From Holophagaceae bacterium UBA692 (GTDB lineage: Bacteria; Acidobacteriota; Holophagae; Holophagales; Holophagaceae): a DNA stretch of 35,872 nt. Every line of letters begins with the position of its first letter. Within the stretch, counting starts at the first letter, position 1. Of the stretch, positions 19,651 to 28,954 are shown piece after piece. The translations under genes and the position numbers were made by a program. Below the pieces are notes generated by a model. The model searched no databases and was not told where the DNA came from. It saw nothing but the letters and a program-made list of their open reading frames with translations. The stretch covers positions 1 through 35,872 of the forward strand of contig DBMS01000148.1 of assembly GCA_002297665.1 (NCBI GenBank), written 5' to 3'.

Positions 19651-21383
19651 CCTCCGGTCTTCCAGGCAAGGCCGTCCGCGGCGCCCAGCGTCGCCGCGTC
19701 CCCCTCGAAGATCCGGATCAGCCGGCTCGCCAGCGCGGCGCGGAAGGCCATCACCCGGAGGGTCGGCCCCACCGGCCGTCCCATGGTCCGAAGGGCCGAG
19801 ATCAGGGGGGCGGGAATGATCCGCTTCAGGATGGCCCGCGCGTGGCCCGAACTCGCGATGGGCATGGCGTCGTTGCGCAGGGCGGCTTCCAGGGAGGCCC
19901 GGAACGGGTGCGGAAGCAGGCGGTCCATGGATTCGCCGTCGAGCTCGTCCAGCATCCAGGTCTGGTACGGCTCCGTGTGCAGGAACTGGTTGCGGGAATC
20001 GTCGGCGGCCAGCACCGCGAAGGGGATCGGCGGGCTGAGCGACCTGACCAGCTGCTCGTAGAGGTTCCTCCGTACCCGGAGGTGGTCGGGGAGCTGGCGC
20101 ACGAATTCCATGACGGACTGGGCGAGCATGGGGTTCGCGACCTCCACGAAGGGGGTCTTGACGTCCGTGAGGGCGGCCAGGGAAATGGGGATGAAGCAGG
20201 TGTGGATGAGCCGGTCCCCGTAGGTCTGGAGGGATTCGTCCGGGTAGCGCTTCAGGTCGTCTGGGAGCGTCTGCCGGCCGTCGGAGATCATTCCGGCGGT
20301 CTCCTCCCCCAGGATCTCGGAAAGGAGGACCATGTCCTGGGCATACCGGTGGTGCATCTCGGGCCGGGGAATGGTGCCGAAGCCCTCATCCCCCCGGATG
20401 ATGCCTCCCACCCCTTCGCGGGCGAGGCCGGTCCACATCCTGAGGCCGTCGAGGTAGGGGAACAGGGCATCCGTGGTGCCGCCGTGGGCGGCCAGGAACG
20501 CGTCCACCACCTCCCGGGGCGCGGCGTCCGAGCGTTCCGTGAGGAAGTAGTCGTTGGCCAGCCCGTAGTGCCTCGCGAGGCGTTCGGCGACGAAGGCGTC
20601 GTTGCCCCGCTGGGTGCGCGAGGAGGCCCTCCCCCAGGTCACGGTGCGGGGCCGGAAACCCGTGCCGTCGAGGGCGGCGAGCACCATCCGGCTGTCGTAG
20701 CCCCCCGAAAGGGGCACCACCCATTGGGGCGAACGGGTGCGGCATCCCCGGATGGCGTTGCCCAGGACCGCGCCCAGGCCCTCCAGGGCCTCGGCCGTGG
20801 TCATGTTCCGGTTCTGGAAGATCACCGGGGTGGTGTGCAGGTCCAGGGTCCAGCGCGCCCGGTCCAAGGTCAGGCGCGCGCCCCGCGGCAGGCGGCGGAT
20901 GCGGGCGTCCCACGCGTCCGTGGGGCCCAGGGATCCCGAGGAGAGGAACCACGCGAAGGCGGACCGGTTGAAGCGAAGATCCCGCAGGAGGCAAATGAGC
21001 GCCCGCTGGGAGGTGGAGGCCAGGAATTCGCCGTCCAGGAAGGCGTACCAGAGCGTCCGGGTCCCGCTGAAGTCCGAGCAGAGTTCCGTGGCCGCGCCGT
21101 GGGAGCGCACCAGCGCGTACGTCCCGTCCGGGAGCGCGGCCCCGGGGAGGTGCCAGTCCTTCCAGTCCCCCACGAAGGCGCCCAGGTGCGCCGAGAACCC
21201 CTCGATGCCCGCCGTGCCGTCCGGGCCCGTCACGCAAAGCGCCTGGCCCGCCTCCTGGCGGATCTGGTGGGGGAATTCCCCCCGCAGGGCGTCGGGGGTG
21301 ATGCGGTCCGCCACCCGCGCGAGGGCGTCCCCGGCCAACCCGCCGAGGCCAACGGGGCGGCACAGGTAGATCAGGTTTGCCAT
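19629..21383 (-). CDS. Asparagine-synthetase-like protein lacking the glutaminase cysteine
   Basis: 584-aa protein. The C-terminal part has the PP-loop ATP-pyrophosphatase motif of asparagine synthetase B (VPLSGGYDSRMV, residues 223-234), followed by synthetase-like helices including IIRGDEGFG. The N-terminal ~180 residues resemble the Ntn glutamine amidotransferase domain (FSGTRTLWYAFLDGEFLAST is like the SDRxGxkPLYY..... region), but residue 2 is Ala, not the catalytic Cys, so glutamine hydrolysis is not expected. It may amidate or adenylate an unknown acid using free ammonia or another nucleophile. Such proteins occur in polysaccharide and peptide-modification loci. It sits 101 bases after the GNAT gene on the same strand. 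The ribosome site is weak. Confidence 0.8.
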   Translation of the reverse strand: MANLIYLCRPVGLGGLAGDALARVADRITPDALRGEFPHQIRQEAGQALCVTGPDGTAGIEGFSAHLGAFVGDWKDWHLPGAALPDGTYALVRSHGAATELCSDFSGTRTLWYAFLDGEFLASTSQRALICLLRDLRFNRSAFAWFLSSGSLGPTDAWDARIRRLPRGARLTLDRARWTLDLHTTPVIFQNRNMTTAEALEGLGAVLGNAIRGCRTRSPQWVVPLSGGYDSRMVLAALDGTGFRPRTVTWGRASSRTQRGNDAFVAERLARHYGLANDYFLTERSDAAPREVVDAFLAAHGGTTDALFPYLDGLRMWTGLAREGVGGIIRGDEGFGTIPRPEMHHRYAQDMVLLSEILGEETAGMISDGRQTLPDDLKRYPDESLQTYGDRLIHTCFIPISLAALTDVKTPFVEVANPMLAQSVMEFVRQLPDHLRVRRNLYEQLVRSLSPPIPFAVLAADDSRNQFLHTEPYQTWMLDELDGESMDRLLPHPFRASLEAALRNDAMPIASSGHARAILKRIIPAPLISALRTMGRPVGPTLRVMAFRAALASRLIRIFEGDAATLGAADGLAWKTGGQASISG

Positions 21384-21484
21384 AAGACCATCATTTCCGG
21401 TCGATCCTGGTCACGGAGAATCCAAATCGGCAGGGGGATCCTTTCACCGCTGCTGCCTGGATGGGTTTTCGGTCGTCCTCTCCA

Positions 21485-22207
21485 TCATACTCCGGGTCCG
21501 CGTTCCCCCGGCTCCCGGGCGCGGGAGGCCCGGGGGCCGGCGAGGACCCCCGGCGGCACCGGCAGGAGGCGGATCTTCCAGACCATGGCCAGCACCATCC
21601 GGACCCGGAGGAGGCCCAGGCACCTGGCCGGGCTCTTGGCGAGGCTGGCCTGGGAGGCGCGGTTCTCCACCGCCACCAGCATGACGACCCGCGTGCCCGC
21701 CGGCATGTGCCCGGTCACGTAGGCGAAGAACGCGCCGTTGATGCCCCGGCCCCGCCACTCGGGACGCACCCACGCGCTGCCGAGGTACACCGCGTCCGGT
21801 CCGAGCCACCTTGCGACCGGGTCCCAGGGGTACCGCCAGCCGTGGGCGACCGGTTCCCCGTCGATGCTGAGGACGTAGGCCACCGCCTGCCGGCGGAAAT
21901 GATGCATCTCCTCCCCGCCGCCCGCCCGGACGAGCCGGTCGATGTCCGGGTCGCCCTCGCCGTGGAACGTCTGGACGGTCCAACCCTCAGGAAGGCTGGG
22001 ATTCCCGCCGACGGTCCGGTACTCGTACACCAGGTTCTCGGTCAGCTCCGTCACCCGGCTCAGGAGGTAGGAGGCGGCGGCGCGGAATCCCTGGGTCCTC
22101 CCCTTGCGGACCAGGTCCAGGAGGAAGGGGCGCGCCCGGCGGAGGACGTCCCCGGCCACGGCCCGGAGGGAACGGGACCGGCGGTGAAGGGGGGGTGTCT
22201 CGCTCAT
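21485..22207 (-). CDS. GNAT-family N-acetyltransferase
   Basis: 240-aa protein. Residues 75-190 fit a GNAT fold; the acetyl-CoA pyrophosphate loop is WVRPEWRGRGINGAFF (147-161), with VMLVAVENRASQASLAK (175-191) as the following strand and Asn region. The N-terminal ~60 residues are a basic helical extension of unknown role, and the C-terminal ~30 residues are Pro/Arg-rich and probably disordered. AGGAGAGG precedes the ATG. It is on the same strand as the downstream asparagine-synthetase-like gene, and the two may form a small operon that modifies a shared amino-acid or sugar substrate. Substrate not predictable. Confidence 0.8.
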   Translation of the reverse strand: MSETPPLHRRSRSLRAVAGDVLRRARPFLLDLVRKGRTQGFRAAASYLLSRVTELTENLVYEYRTVGGNPSLPEGWTVQTFHGEGDPDIDRLVRAGGGEEMHHFRRQAVAYVLSIDGEPVAHGWRYPWDPVARWLGPDAVYLGSAWVRPEWRGRGINGAFFAYVTGHMPAGTRVVMLVAVENRASQASLAKSPARCLGLLRVRMVLAMVWKIRLLPVPPGVLAGPRASRAREPGERGPGV

Positions 22208-22321
22208 GCCTGGCCTCTCCTGGGGAGATCCCCGGGCCTCGCGACCTTCCGTGCGGGGTGGGGCATCTGGCGGGCGCGGAATTCGGGGGGTTGGCGATCG
22301 GGTGCGTGGAATTTAGCCTTG

Positions 22322-22350
22322 ACTATGACAAAACGGTTCCGGACGTTCAA
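22322..22350 (-). promoter_or_regulatory. Possible promoter of the GNAT / synthetase-like pair
   Basis: On the minus strand TTGAAC (22350-22345) and CATAGT (22327-22322) are 17 bases apart, in a locally AT-rich part of the gap between the ndk terminator and the GNAT gene. Both boxes match four of six consensus positions. It would leave a leader of about 110 bases. Confidence 0.33.
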
Positions 22351-22380
22351 GCCCTCGAATTATTAACCTTCCCTGGAAGC

Positions 22381-22421
22381 AAAAAATAAGGACGTCCCCG
22401 GAGGCCCTCCGGCGGACGTCC
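22381..22421 (-). terminator. Intrinsic terminator of ndk
   Basis: On the minus strand, 20 bases after the ndk stop, GGACGTCC (22421-22414) and GGACGTCC (22397-22390) flank an inner perfect inverted repeat CCGGAGG-C-CCTCCGG. Together they give a GC-rich stem of about 15 pairs with one bulged base and a one-base centre. It is followed directly by TTATTTTTT (22389-22381). This is the clearest rho-independent terminator in the window. Confidence 0.9.
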
Positions 22422-22441
22422 CAGGGCGGACCTTCGCGGGA

Positions 22442-22861
22442 TCAGACCCGGTCGAAGGCGCTGAAGAAGTAGCCCACCTCGCGGGCCGCCGACTCTGGGG
22501 AATCGGAGCCGTGGGTGGCGTTGCGCCCCATGTTCGCGCCATAGAGCTTGCGGAGGGTGCCCTCGGCGGCCTTGGCGGGGTCCGTGGCGCCCATGAGCTC
22601 GCGCCAGCGGACGATGGCGTTCTCGCCTTCCAGGCAGAGGAGGACCACGGGGCCCTCGGTCATGAAGGCCTCCAGCTCGGGGTAGAACCCCTTGTGGACG
22701 TGTTCGGCGTAGAAGCCCTTGCAGATGGCGGGGGTGAGGCGGGCCATGCGCATGCCCCGGAGGGTGAAGCCGGCCTTCTCGATGGCGGAGAGGATGTTGC
22801 CGATGTTGCCGTCCTGGACGGCGTTGGGCTTGATGATGCCAAACGTCTGTTCAACGCTCAT
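22442..22861 (-). CDS. ndk: Nucleoside diphosphate kinase
   Basis: 139-aa cytoplasmic enzyme that transfers the gamma-phosphate between nucleoside triphosphates and diphosphates. The active-site motif NATHGSDSPESAAREV contains the phosphorylated His117. Other conserved stretches are TFGIIKPNAV (6-15), Tyr51 in GFYAEH, and the RWRELMGATDPAKAAEGTLR block (86-105). The length is normal. The start at 22861 (MSVEQTF) is chosen over the extension to 22909 because the family starts here and TGGAGC lies upstream. The gene is divergent from secA and ends at a strong terminator, so it is probably a single-gene transcript. Confidence 0.97.
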   Translation of the reverse strand: MSVEQTFGIIKPNAVQDGNIGNILSAIEKAGFTLRGMRMARLTPAICKGFYAEHVHKGFYPELEAFMTEGPVVLLCLEGENAIVRWRELMGATDPAKAAEGTLRKLYGANMGRNATHGSDSPESAAREVGYFFSAFDRV

Positions 22862-23017
22862 TGATGCTCCATAAACAATCCCACAGTTTGCCCGGGGGTT
22901 CTGGAACACTCAAGCATTTAGGTCAGGATTACAACCCTCCGGCGAATTACGGACGCAAGGTGGGCAATTCGGCCCGCCGCATGTAAAATGGAGGGCTTGA
23001 CGGAACTGGAACCCAGC

Positions 23018-25663
<2,646 letters not shown>

Positions 25664-25718
25664 CGGCGACTGGAAAATTCCGCCTGACATCCGCCTTGCT
25701 TTATGTTTCGCTAGTTCC

Positions 25719-26570
25719 ATGGAACTGGTGATCGTTACGGGGATGTCGGGAGCTGGAAGGCGTTCGGTGCTGAGCGCCCTGGAGGACGCCGGCTGCACCG
25801 CGCTGGACAACGTGCCTGCGCGCCTCCTGGAACCGCTCCTGGAACTGGAGGCCAAGCTGAACCCCAGCCGGCCCCGGCTGGCGGTGGGCATGGACAACCG
25901 CCACCCCGAGTTCGCCGAGGAGCTTCCGGCCCTGGTGGACCGCCTCATGGACAGCTCCATCCCCGTCTACATGGTGTTCGTGGAGGCCCAGGACGACGCC
26001 CTCCTGCGCCGGTTCTCGGAATCCCGGCGCCCCCATTTCCTGGCCAAGGACGGCGGCCTCAGCGAGGCCATCAAGCGCGAACGCGAAAGCCTCGTGCCCG
26101 TGCGGGAAATGGCCACCGCCATCATCGACACCACCAACCTCACCCTTTCCCAGCTGCGCCATCGCATCTCCGAACTGCTTCCCGACCTCCCGGTGGAAGG
26201 CACCACCCTCCGCCTCATCAGCTTCGGGTTCAAGCACGGCGTCCCGCCCGAATCGGACATGGTCCTGGACGCGCGATTCCTCCCCAACCCCCACTATGTG
26301 GCCGAGCTCAAGCCGCTCACCGGCAAGGACATCCCCGTCAGGGATTTCCTCCTGAAATCGGACATCTTCGGCACCTTCCTGGCCCTGACCGAGAACTGGA
26401 TCCTCTGGGCCTGGCCCTACATCCAGCAGGAAGGGAGGGCCTACCACACCATCTCCATCGGCTGCACCGGGGGGCAGCACCGCAGCGTCGCCCTGGTGGA
26501 AATGCTGGCCCAGCGGCTGCGCCGGGACATCCCAAAGTTAGTATTGACACATAGAGAGTTGCACGGCTGA
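25719..26570 (+). CDS. rapZ: RapZ / YvcJ-family nucleotide-binding protein
   Basis: 283-aa cytoplasmic P-loop protein. In enterobacteria RapZ binds the small RNA GlmZ and tunes GlmS; in other phyla the family role is less clear. The N-terminal loop is GMSGAGRRS (8-16), so the usual Lys-Ser of Walker A is Arg-Arg. The ALEDAGCTALDNVP (20-33) and DTTNLTLSQLR motifs are typical. The C-terminal domain has the strongly conserved IGCTGGQHRSV (Gly248 to Ser256). The N-terminal start fits the family. It begins 55 bases after secA on the same strand and may be read with it. The usual rpoN/hprK/ptsN neighbours are not present. Confidence 0.9.
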   Translation: MELVIVTGMSGAGRRSVLSALEDAGCTALDNVPARLLEPLLELEAKLNPSRPRLAVGMDNRHPEFAEELPALVDRLMDSSIPVYMVFVEAQDDALLRRFSESRRPHFLAKDGGLSEAIKRERESLVPVREMATAIIDTTNLTLSQLRHRISELLPDLPVEGTTLRLISFGFKHGVPPESDMVLDARFLPNPHYVAELKPLTGKDIPVRDFLLKSDIFGTFLALTENWILWAWPYIQQEGRAYHTISIGCTGGQHRSVALVEMLAQRLRRDIPKLVLTHRELHG

Positions 26571-26583
26571 CCCCCCCCGCGGA

Positions 26584-26599
26584 CCCCGCCGGGGCGGGG
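26584..26599 (+). terminator. GC hairpin after rapZ
   Basis: CCCCGCC-GG-GGCGGGG is a perfect 7-bp GC stem with a two-base centre, 13 bases after the rapZ stop. There is no T-run behind it. It could pause or stabilise the transcript rather than terminate it alone. Confidence 0.35.
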
Positions 26600-26744
26600 C
26601 GACGGGACCCCAAGCAGCTCAAGAAAACCCCGTGCCGTGTCGATTATCCTTTCAGCAGGGCGAATTTTTTCTGCCCAAGTGCCGAGTTTTTGCAAGAATG
26701 GATCTTGCATCAATGTGGGCGAGAGGTAATCTTCGGGCAGCAAT

Positions 26745-26757
26745 CCTCCTTGGGAGG
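26745..26757 (+). promoter_or_regulatory. Hairpin that masks the ribosome binding site of the PilZ gene
   Basis: CCTCC (26745-26749), TTG loop, GGAGG (26753-26757). The right arm is the Shine-Dalgarno sequence of the ATG at 26764, so folding would hide it. Upstream, at 26691-26709, there is another perfect inverted repeat, TGCAAGA-ATGGA-TCTTGCA. Together they suggest a structured leader between rapZ and the PilZ gene (193 bases). Confidence 0.4.
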
Positions 26758-26763
26758 CACACC

Positions 26764-27408
26764 ATGAGCGGGACCATTGAGTCGAGAACGGCCAAGCGAA
26801 TTCCCCTGGGCGCCCCTGTCAAGGTCCTGGTCAAGGGGAAGGTGATTCTCGCGGCCATCGCGGTGAACATCAGCATGGGCGGAATCTACCTCAATGCCGC
26901 CCAGGCCCTGCCCGTGGGCAGCCAGTGCGAGGTCGCCATCGGCCTGCCGGAGGGCTCCGGGGCCGAGAGCTTCCTGACCGTGGGCCGCGTGGTGCGCACC
27001 GGCGAGGACGGCACGGCCATCCAGTTCGCCAAGATGCTGGCCGACCAGACGCTGGATGTCCTGGCGCGCCCGGCGAACCCCTCCTGGGGCGCCTCGGTCC
27101 TCAACGCCTACCTGAACTACTTCAAGGTGAGCCAGAGCCGCATCGGCTTCGACAGCGAGCGCGTGTTCGGGATCACGGCCAAGACCTTCCGCCGGGTCTC
27201 CACCATTTCCTTCATCACCTGCATCCCCACCGCGATCCTGCCCGTGTGGGCGCTCCGGGCCTACATCCCCAACATCCCCGACTGGGCCAAGATCATCGCA
27301 GCCTTCGCCTACGGCGCCGTGTGGCTTCTCGTGCTGCAGCCCCTGGTGGACCTGACCATCTTCAGGGCCATGAAGTCCCGCATGCAGCACCGGAGCCAAA
27401 GCACCTAG
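26764..27408 (+). CDS. PilZ-domain membrane protein
   Basis: 214-aa protein. The N-terminal ~100 residues form a PilZ domain with both c-di-GMP motifs: Arg8-x3-Arg12 (RTAKR) and Asn35-x-Ser37-x2-Gly40 (NISMGG). The C-terminal part contains two hydrophobic helices (about 155-172, ISFITCIPTAILPVWAL, and about 182-200, IIAAFAYGAVWLLVLQPL) and ends in a short basic tail, so the receptor is anchored in the inner membrane with PilZ in the cytoplasm. The ATG at 26764 is chosen because GGGAGG lies 6 bases before it; an in-frame extension to 26632 has no family-like sequence. It may link c-di-GMP level to envelope or surface functions such as the downstream surface-protein locus. Confidence 0.88.
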   Translation: MSGTIESRTAKRIPLGAPVKVLVKGKVILAAIAVNISMGGIYLNAAQALPVGSQCEVAIGLPEGSGAESFLTVGRVVRTGEDGTAIQFAKMLADQTLDVLARPANPSWGASVLNAYLNYFKVSQSRIGFDSERVFGITAKTFRRVSTISFITCIPTAILPVWALRAYIPNIPDWAKIIAAFAYGAVWLLVLQPLVDLTIFRAMKSRMQHRSQST

Positions 27409-27835
27409 TAGAATGATTCTCAAATAACATTACTTTCGTGTTTCAGCCATCGATTAAGCCGGGTCTCCTTGGTCAAGGCGGTTCAGTTCCTATCCTTATC
27501 CATCCCCGTTCATCACATCCCCGTCGGAATTTCCTCTGGCGTGTCGACAGGTATGGATAGGGAGAGGGGAAGAGTGAGGCCGGGGATGTGGAGTTGAGAG
27601 TGGATGAGGTCCAGTGACGTGCGCTCCGGTAAACCCAGCGTTATTTCGACGGGGATGAACAGCGATAAACGGGGATAAAGATGGATAAAAAAGACTGGTG
27701 TGAAACCGATTCGTCTTCGAGCTTGTAGCGCCACCTGAATATCACTGGATCGGAATCCAGGGCCTGGAGGTGGCGGATGCGCCATGTGCCGAGCCGATCG
27801 CGAAATGGCCACCCCGCCCAACCCGCAGAAGTGTC
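27409..27835. other. Convergent intergenic region with inverted, 10-bp-periodic repeat
   Basis: No gene is visible in these 427 bases, which lie between the ends of two converging genes and are less GC-rich than the genes. At 27651-27690 four consecutive 10-base units resemble each other (GGGGATGAAC, AGCGATAAAC, GGGGATAAAG, ATGGATAAAA). An inverted, imperfect copy of the same pattern occurs at about 27490-27522 (CATCCCCGTTCATCACATCC and flanks). Both arms end in CATCCCCGTCG followed by A/T-rich bases when read toward the outside-in orientation. The ~125 bases between the arms contain another GGGGATG (near 27582). It resembles the short intergenic dispersed repeats found in several phyla. Function unknown. 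Confidence 0.55.
27729..27775 (-). terminator. Two-part stable hairpin downstream of the beta-helix gene
   Basis: The outer stem CGCCACCT (27729-27736) pairs perfectly with AGGTGGCG (27768-27775). The inner stem CTGGAT (27745-27750) pairs with ATCCAG (27755-27760) around a four-base loop, with unpaired stretches on both sides. It starts about 60 bases after the stop of the short beta-helix gene. No T-run follows on either strand. It could be a transcript end, an mRNA-stability element or part of a small structured RNA. It does not fold as a tRNA. Confidence 0.45.
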
Positions 27836-28951
27836 TTACCCCCCATTCCCCCCCACCTGGTTTGCCCCCACCGAGGCCCCGTTGCCCCGGTCCTGGCGGA
27901 TGCCCCGTCCCTTGTTGCCGCGGACCACGTTGCCCTCCACCCGGGAGCCCGGGCAGGACTCCAGGTAGATGCCGTCCCGGGTGCTGCCCGTGACGGTGTT
28001 CCCCTGGACGGTCATGCCGGTGGCGTTGGTGCGGAGGTGGATGCCGTACCCGTCCGTGGCCTGGATCGTGTTGTCCTTGATCAGGTTCCCGTCGCATGCC
28101 GAAATGCCCACGCCGAAGCCGCGGTTCCCCGAGATGGCGTTTCGCAGGATCTGGGAGTTGTTGAAGAAGGCGGAATTGCTGTACCTGGCGGGGGGGCCGC
28201 CGGCGATTCCGCCGCCCCGGTTCCCGGTGACCGTGCAGTCGGCGATGACCAGGCGCGTCACGGTCTCTCCCGCGTTGGGCTCCACGTCGATGCCGCATTC
28301 GGGCGGGGTCCCCTGGGTGTTCCTGAACGTCGAGGCCTTGACCAGGATGTCCTGGCCGCCGACGATGGACATCCCCTGGCGGCGGTTGCGGTCCGCGACC
28401 ACCTTGCTGAAGGTGAGCGCCGAGCAGGCCTTGGCCACGTAGAATCCGTCCCCCCAGCAGTCGGAGACCTTCAGCCCCTGAACGAGGATCCGGCTGGAGG
28501 AGATGATCGAAAGCCCCATTCCCCATTCCCCGGCGAGGCCCTGGTGGGTGTCCCGGTCCCCCTGGATGGCCCCTCCCTGGATGGTCACCTCGGTGGCCTG
28601 GTCCAGGGTCAGGATCGAATAGCGCGGGGCCGCGGAGGGAAAGGCCTTCAGCACGGCCCCGGGGGCCAGGCGCAGGGTCATGCGGCTGCCCAGGATCAGC
28701 CCGTTCCGCCCGTCCCGGGCGGTGGCGTTGATCATGTACGTTCCGTCGGGGATCTCCACCGTGCCGCCGCTGCCGGCGATCGCGTCGATGGCCCGCTGGA
28801 TCGCGGCCGTGTCGTCGGTGATCCCATCGCCCCGGGCGCCGTAGGGCGCCTTGCGGACCTGGGCATGGGGCATGGCCGGCGGCTTCGGCGCCGCGGCGGC
28901 GGCCACACCGGCCGCCTGCATCAGTGCGAGCGTCAAGGTCAGGGGCTTCAT
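27836..28951 (-). CDS. Secreted right-handed parallel beta-helix protein (pectate-lyase-like)
   Basis: 371-aa exported protein. The signal peptide spans about residues 1-21 (hydrophobic core LTLTLALMQAAGVAAAAA). The mature part begins with the Pectate_lyase_3 motif YGARGDGITDDTAAIQRAID (37-56), followed by regular beta-helix coils with repeated GN..S/T.N..GI units (for example NRGGGIAGG, GNTVTGSTRDGIYLES, GNVVRGNKGRGIRQD). The fold binds or cleaves polysaccharides; the catalytic residues cannot be assigned, so the activity (lyase, hydrolase, epimerase or simple binding) is open. It starts 3 bases after the stop of the larger gene with no clear ribosome site, which implies translational coupling. 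It is a paralogue of that gene's C-terminal domain. Confidence 0.85.
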   Translation of the reverse strand: MKPLTLTLALMQAAGVAAAAAPKPPAMPHAQVRKAPYGARGDGITDDTAAIQRAIDAIAGSGGTVEIPDGTYMINATARDGRNGLILGSRMTLRLAPGAVLKAFPSAAPRYSILTLDQATEVTIQGGAIQGDRDTHQGLAGEWGMGLSIISSSRILVQGLKVSDCWGDGFYVAKACSALTFSKVVADRNRRQGMSIVGGQDILVKASTFRNTQGTPPECGIDVEPNAGETVTRLVIADCTVTGNRGGGIAGGPPARYSNSAFFNNSQILRNAISGNRGFGVGISACDGNLIKDNTIQATDGYGIHLRTNATGMTVQGNTVTGSTRDGIYLESCPGSRVEGNVVRGNKGRGIRQDRGNGASVGANQVGGNGG

Positions 28952-28954
28952 GGG

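Noticed and set aside
19629..22207. A lasso-peptide or similar RiPP cluster around the asparagine-synthetase-like gene.
   Set aside because: No short precursor gene, leader peptidase or recognition protein is visible next to it.
27721..27780. A tRNA-like fold near the hairpin at 27.7 kb.
   Set aside because: There is no cloverleaf: D- and T-arm sequences and an acceptor end are missing.
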